A DNA stretch of 64,000 bases from Gelatoporia subvermispora B (Eukaryota > Basidiomycota > Agaricomycetes > Polyporales > Gelatoporiaceae), in contig KB445791.1 of NCBI GenBank assembly GCA_000320605.2, positions 576,272 to 640,271 on the forward strand, given 5' to 3'. The position numbers were made by a program, and so were the translations under genes. Position 1 is the first letter of the stretch; every line of letters starts with the position of its first letter. This document shows, in pieces, positions 58,903-64,000 of this stretch. The notes beneath the pieces were generated by a model. That model saw nothing but the letters and a program-made list of their open reading frames with translations, did not search any database and had not been told where the DNA came from.

Positions 58903-60953
58903 ATGTCCCCCACTCTCCCAAGCAGTCTGCCTTCCATTGTGAAGGCCGCACTGTTCGTGTTGTATCTCTGCATTGTCACGTCCGCCGCTACGCTCCGTAA
59001 ACGGTTCTCGGACTCTGCGCCGCCGACTACAGTCAACATCCCTCTTCTTTTTGATACCAATGGCCGATATATTGTACCAGTCAGCATGGTATGTGTTGCC
59101 TTGATGTGTTCCCCACTTTGACAGAACATGCCAACTATCACTATGAAGGCAGATAATGATCCACAGCATTTTAATTTCACGCTATCAATGAGTACTGGTA
59201 TGACCAGTGTCGCAGGAACAGGCTGCAGTTCATGCGGTGACGCATCTACGTACGTCTTCGTTGTGTGCTCCTGTATTCTCATGCTGAGAGCTCTTCCAGA
59301 TACAATCAATCCTCCTCAAACTCAGCCCACACTTTGCAATCCTCGGACAATCTCAATCTCCTCGGTGCTGGCATATCCGGCACTGTCATCAAGGAAGATT
59401 GCACTCTGAAAGAGCAAAACGGCACAGGCTGGTCATACCCCAATCAGACGAGTACGTGATTCCTCAGTATCCCACCGATTGCAACGTCCTTATTCGGCAT
59501 CTATGGTAGTTATTGTTGCGAATCAGCAGCAGAACGTCGATGTTTTGAGCGGAAGCGTATCCGGTATTGTTGGTCTGGGAACCAACCGGCAACCAACGAA
59601 TTCCTCTGGTTTCACCCCTTCATTCCAGGACAGTATCTTTGGCGCATGGCTCGAGCGCAACCCTGGCATGTCGAACTTCAGCTTCGGGCTGCAGCTCAAT
59701 GCACCCATTGTCACGCCCCAAAATACCGCATCTTCCTCATCATCATCTACGGCTCCTAGCTCTACCGTGACCACTGGTGTGGACACGGCGGGCACGATGC
59801 ACTGGCTCAAGCCGGACGATTCAGCGTTCATGCAGGACTCTGCTGCATCCACAACGGTGACAAACAACAATACTGCGAACCCTGCAACTGGCGCACCCTC
59901 CGACTGGGCGGTCGAGCTCGGTGGATTCGTCTTCGATAGCGGAAGCGACGAGATCAATAACAACCAATCTCTGCTCACGACCATCGACCCATACTACCCG
60001 GAAATCTACCTGCCGATGCGGCAAGCGACGTTGCTCAGTATGTGCCTGAACTTCCTGCGGCCATTTGTCGCCTGACAGTTGTCGTTGTGCGTTAGATACG
60101 GCTATCTCGGGATCCCAGTCGCAGCCTGGCGTCTCGACCGTAGAGAATAACCAAGCGCAGGCGTGGAGCATCCCATGCGACGCCCAGTACAGTTTCGGAA
60201 TCATCATCCAATCGCAAGTGTACAAGGTCGACCAATCCGTGCTCATGAGCAAGAACTCGGACGGCACTTGCTTCAGCGGTATTGAGGGCTGGACAGACGC
60301 CTCCGCTGACATGATCCTGATCGGCTCTCGTTTCATCAGCCAATTCTACTTGTACGTATCGAGAGTAATTCCGTCGATTGCACACTGACAGGTGTGCCTG
60401 TACCTCTAGGATCTTCAATATCGGACGCGATGGCACTGACACTGTCAGCTTCGCCCTGCGCGCCACCAAGAGCTCAAATCACACCGGCGCGATCGTCGGG
60501 GGTGTTGTAGGTGGCATTGCTGGCGTCCTCCTAATCGCCATCGGTGTGTACTACATCTGGTTCCGCCACCGCCGCGGCGGGCGGCCGTTCGCCCGGGACA
60601 CGACCGTTCTCGACGACGAGTTCAAGGCCGCACATGTCGAGCCCTTCACCATCGCCGCGGCGAGCGTTGCGCCTGCTTCTACCGTGCATCAGCCGCAACA
60701 GCTCTCGATGTCCCCCTCGCAGCCGACGACCCCGCTGCTTGTGCAAGAGTTCCAGCACGAAGATATCGCACCGCCCTCGTACGAGGCGTCTGAGGCTGGC
60801 GCGGGCCCATCATCCGTGGCGCAGCAGCCGCGCGTGAGGAACGCGAAGGGCGAGTACGTCCCCATGCGAATGGACACCGCGACATCGACCACTGTTGGAG
60901 GCAGCCAGCTCAGCCCCAACCGCTCAGATTTCTCAAGCATACCAGAGGCGTAA
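58903..60953 (+). CDS. Membrane-anchored aspartic-protease-fold protein, catalytic Asp residues altered
   Basis: Exons are 58903-59088, 59125-59249, 59300-59451, 59510-60037, 60096-60351 and 60410-60953; phases agree and give 596 residues. A signal peptide (LFVLYLCIVTSA) is followed by a pepsin-like (A1) fold. Where the first DTG should be, the sequence reads FNFTLSMSTGMTSVAG, so Asp is replaced by Ser. The second site reads IDPYYPEIYLP instead of DTG. Later fold markers are kept: SIPCDAQYSFGIII, CFSGIEG, MILIGSRFISQFYLIFNIG. Near the C-terminus is one membrane helix (AIVGGVVGGIAGVLLIAIGVYYIWF) with basic residues after it and a cytosolic tail of about 120 residues that has a PPSYEA motif, a possible WW-domain ligand. 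It is most likely a cell-surface pseudo-protease or binding protein. Many Asn-X-Ser/Thr sites suit an exported domain. The neighbouring ADAM gene is convergent. Confidence 0.88.
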
Positions 60954-61304
60954 AACCGTTGTTTGTTTTTCATCTTCTATCTGTACATTGCGCCTAGTCG
61001 TCTCTTCTCGCTTTCGATCACATTCGTTGGTCCATATGGTGGACTCTATCACACAAGAGAGATGTGATGTAATTATACATTTATTACCACAAGCCACTCA
61101 CCCTTGTGCAGTGTGCTCTGCCCACTTCTATTTGTTATTATCCTCACGACGGCTATGACCTGTCTCACTCGGTGTATAGTATTTATCAAGCACCCACTAG
61201 CACCACGGCCACCACCTATGTCATACAATAGATAGCACGAATACACATCCCTTGGATATGGCCATATATACAGCAGACGGAGAGGAAGTGCAAGCCAGCT
61301 AGCA
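60954..61304. other. Convergent intergenic region between the two membrane protease-like genes
   Basis: About 350 bp of 3' flanking sequence for both neighbours; no gene seen. Confidence 0.5.
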
Positions 61305-64000
61305 CTACCGAAGTCCGGGCGCGCCGTTGTACGGTGTCGCGTCCACCCAATCGGAAGGAACAGCCCAATTTGATTGTCTGCTCGCACCGTCACTGTTGCG
61401 CACAGGTCGGGACGGGAACTGCGGCCCGTAGTGGCTCGAGCCCGAGCTACGCGTCGACCGGTGGCTCCTGCGGCGCTCGTCGCCGTCAGCCGCCATAGCG
61501 ACCCACTCCGATTGCGTACGAGAATGTCGGGGGGACTGTGGGGAGCGCGCGGCGCTGTGAAACAGAGGCGTGAAGGCGTTAGTGATAATCACGATCGTCG
61601 GGAGGATGAAACATACCTAGGAGCTGTGCCTAGGTTAGGGAGGATGGAAGAGGGACCACCTAGCAAGTCTGGGGCAGGTGGTCCAGCTGCAGTCCCATTA
61701 GGCCAACTGCGGATTCGCTTGCCCCGAGTGCCAGCGAGGGCGGGTTCGAACGTTGGCGCCGCGCCCTTGCGGAAGGAGTCTTTGCCCCCTCGGCCATAAC
61801 AGCCTAATGCGAATGTTGAGGATCTGCGTTGTTCATGGATACGAAATTGACTCACAGCAGCGCCAGATCATGAATATGATGAATAATACAAACACGCCCG
61901 CGACGACGGTGACAGGAATCGCGATTTGGAGATTCTGTCTGTACCAAGCCTGAGTGCGTTTCAGTAAGGACACAACGCTGGAATGCGCAGCAATGCGGGC
62001 GCACCTTGATTGTGTCCCAAACACTGCCCGCCTTACAACTTCCGCTGTAACACTTCCCGCCGTAGCCTATTTCGCAGTGTGAGCTCAAGCGAAACCATAA
62101 AAATAGGGACTATCATACCGCAAGGAGAACCATTTATGAGCTGCGATTGCAAGACGACGCATTGACCAGAGTTACTCGGGTCTTGACAGGAGACTTGACA
62201 CGACTTCTCGTCTTGGCTTGGGCACGCAGACTGCAAATTGAGGGATGACCCAAGCGTCTGGCATTGCACTGGGAAAGGTCAGAGGATGAAATCGTGGTGC
62301 ATGAGCGCAGAGCCCTGACTCACGGTTCAAGGAGGTACACTGCCCGCTAGCACAAGCCAGTCCGTTCGAACCACAGCTCTTGCCTATAAACAGTCGCGAT
62401 CAGTACGATGACCGTACCTTACGGGTGAGAGACAAACCATCTGGAGCAACGACATCAGGGGGACACTCGGACGAATTGCCAGTGCACATCTCGGCCGTGT
62501 CGCATTGGGTATCCTTCGCGGGCCGACAAACCTGTGTCGAGGGCGAGAACGAGCACTTGCCCGTGCAGCACGGGCTGCTCGTGGGATCACACACGGCGCC
62601 CGTGGTAAACTTGCACGTCTGCGAGTCGCAGCATGTAGAATTGATCCCCTGCCCTGGGTCGCAGTCCTCGCCCTCCTCGACAATGCCGTTGCCGCACATC
62701 TGTAGGCTGATTGTCTTGATGCTGGTGTTGGGATCCACGAGACAGCTCGTGTTCGTCATCTCGCCGGGATCGCCGAGCATCAAAGAGCCTATATGTGCCG
62801 TCAGCGAGGCCGGCGTCAGCTGAGAATGGGGTCAGGCTTACATATGTTACCCAAGCTGCACGGAGAAAACTGCATCTCGCCCGCTTCGGTGACAGGGTTC
62901 ATGACGAATTTTCCGTTGGCATTGCAGCTCGACGACGTGAATGGGCAACAGTTGATCCCATTCGAAGGACACCCGTCGGTGCACTATGCGAGCAGGGCAC
63001 AAAACATTTGCATCTAGGGCCATTTCATGATTCTCGACCATATACTCACATCATGCTGGGGAAGTATGTCAGGACCAGGCTGGGGCTAAACCGTAAGAAC
63101 GGCACTCACAATAGCTCCGAAGTTGTGCCCGATCTCATGTGAGACGACTTGCCACTCTGTCATGCCAGCTGTCGAGACAGCGGTACCCGACACGATACTC
63201 GGAGCCTTGCCAGTAGCCGACTGTTGACACCTATGAGACACATTAGGATGTAGAGGTGAATCATAAAGTATGATACTTACAACGTTGCAACATAAGCGAT
63301 GCCTACTTCTGAGCCAGTGGGGCATCCACTCATGAGGTGCCACAATCCAGCCCCATCATTGGCTTTCTCACCACGCCAGCCAGAGAATATGGACAGTCGA
63401 CTGTCCAAGGTAGTGTTGGTCGAGCAAGCAAGGTCCCATGGCGCTGAAGCATTCGGGGTACTAGGACAACTGATGACATCGTAGAGAATCTCAGCGGAGC
63501 CTTGAACAAGAGGCTCTCAGCACTAACGTCGTATCCTGAACCTGCAGTTCAATAATCCCGAGGCTGACATTGAAAGTCGACTGCCAACAACATGAGATGT
63601 AAGAAATCGATATCATAAGAAACTTTGCTCACCTTATATAGAGCACTCGCAGAATTCCAGTTCGTCAAAATCTGCTGCGTTGCGTTCTCCCGTGAGCCAT
63701 ATTGGCTCACGTATTCACAATCAGCGGCGACCCCCATGTATACAATCTTCTGCGTGCTTGGGCAGCCAGCGTTGGACCCAATATAATCCTCGAAGCTACG
63801 TCGGGACGTGAGTTTCGCGCCGGGTTGTCATTATAAGTAGCGCACTTTGAGCTCATGTTGCCATTTGCAACGTCATCGCGCCTCGCCAAACCAGAGCCGG
63901 ACAGACCCCAGAAAGCGAGAGGATCGTACCAGGGAGTCACAGGTTGTTTACTTGGTCCTCGCAATGCCGGATTTTGAATTGGATCAGTGTTAAATGACAC
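61305..64000 (-). CDS. ADAM-type membrane metalloprotease (N-terminus beyond the window)
   Basis: Minus strand, partial at its 5' end. Exons read so far: 63846->64000, 63633-63795, 63528-63580, 63281-63469, 63110-63230, 63050-63055, 62842-62983, 62423-62788, 62324-62383, 62119-62278, 62005-62066, 61856-61949, 61617-61803 and 61305-61554. The metalloprotease domain has GVAADCEYVSQYG and the zinc site HEIGHNFGAI, then HD from a 6-nt exon, then CTDGCP. A Met-turn-like FVMNPV follows. The disintegrin/Cys-rich region starts MCGNGIVEEGEDCDPG and has the expected dense Cys pattern (CCDSQTCKF, CCTGKCSF, CRPAKDTQCD, CTGNSSECPPD). An EGF-like part follows, then one membrane helix (IAIPVTVVAGVFVLFIIFMIW) and a Ser/Arg/Pro-rich cytosolic tail of about 150 residues. 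It should be a type I surface protease that sheds or cleaves extracellular targets. Such genes are known in fungi, but their substrates are not. Confidence 0.92.

Overview
The window looks like nuclear DNA of a basidiomycete fungus, probably an Agaricomycete. Almost every recognisable gene is broken by 45-60 bp GT-AG introns. The housekeeping genes are fungal (eIF5, SBDS, Rvs167, Isa1, Dot1, mL38). The accessory genes are of kinds expanded in mushrooms: coiled-coil GTPases, F-box proteins, P450, berberine-bridge oxidase, aerolysin-like protein and a TRANK1-like helicase. No rRNA, tRNA or CRISPR was seen. Exon borders were worked out by hand from reading frame, splice signals and family motifs, and need RNA evidence.

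Layout. 0-8 kb: two tandem GTPase/coiled-coil genes. The first is split by a 618-bp hAT-like non-autonomous element with an 8-bp target-site duplication. 8-13 kb: eIF5 (-), a doubtful small gene (+) and a Sel1-repeat protein (-). 13.6-22 kb: one very large UvrD/TRANK1-like helicase gene (+). 22.7-27.5 kb: SBDS (-), the BAR-SH3 protein Rvs167 (+) and Isa1 (+). 28-31 kb: two F-box-type genes (+). 31-31.6 kb: a broken aerolysin-like gene (-). 32.8-46.6 kb: an oxidoreductase-rich block with a flavin monooxygenase, two paralogous FMN split-barrel proteins that flank a C2H2 regulator, a BBE-type oxidase and a P450 with an in-frame stop. 47.7-52 kb: Dot1 and mitochondrial mL38 (+). 52-59 kb: gene-poor, with one small secreted protein. 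59-64 kb: a membrane aspartic-protease-like protein (+), then a membrane ADAM-type metalloprotease (-) that runs off the right edge.

Points most worth a second look: a 6-nt microexon in the ADAM gene that supplies the final His-Asp of the zinc motif; the perfect hAT-like insertion; a P450 that is intact apart from one TGA; the 32.8-46.6 kb oxidoreductase neighbourhood; a protease-fold protein that has lost its catalytic dyad; and a 66-bp near-perfect hairpin at 41.6 kb.
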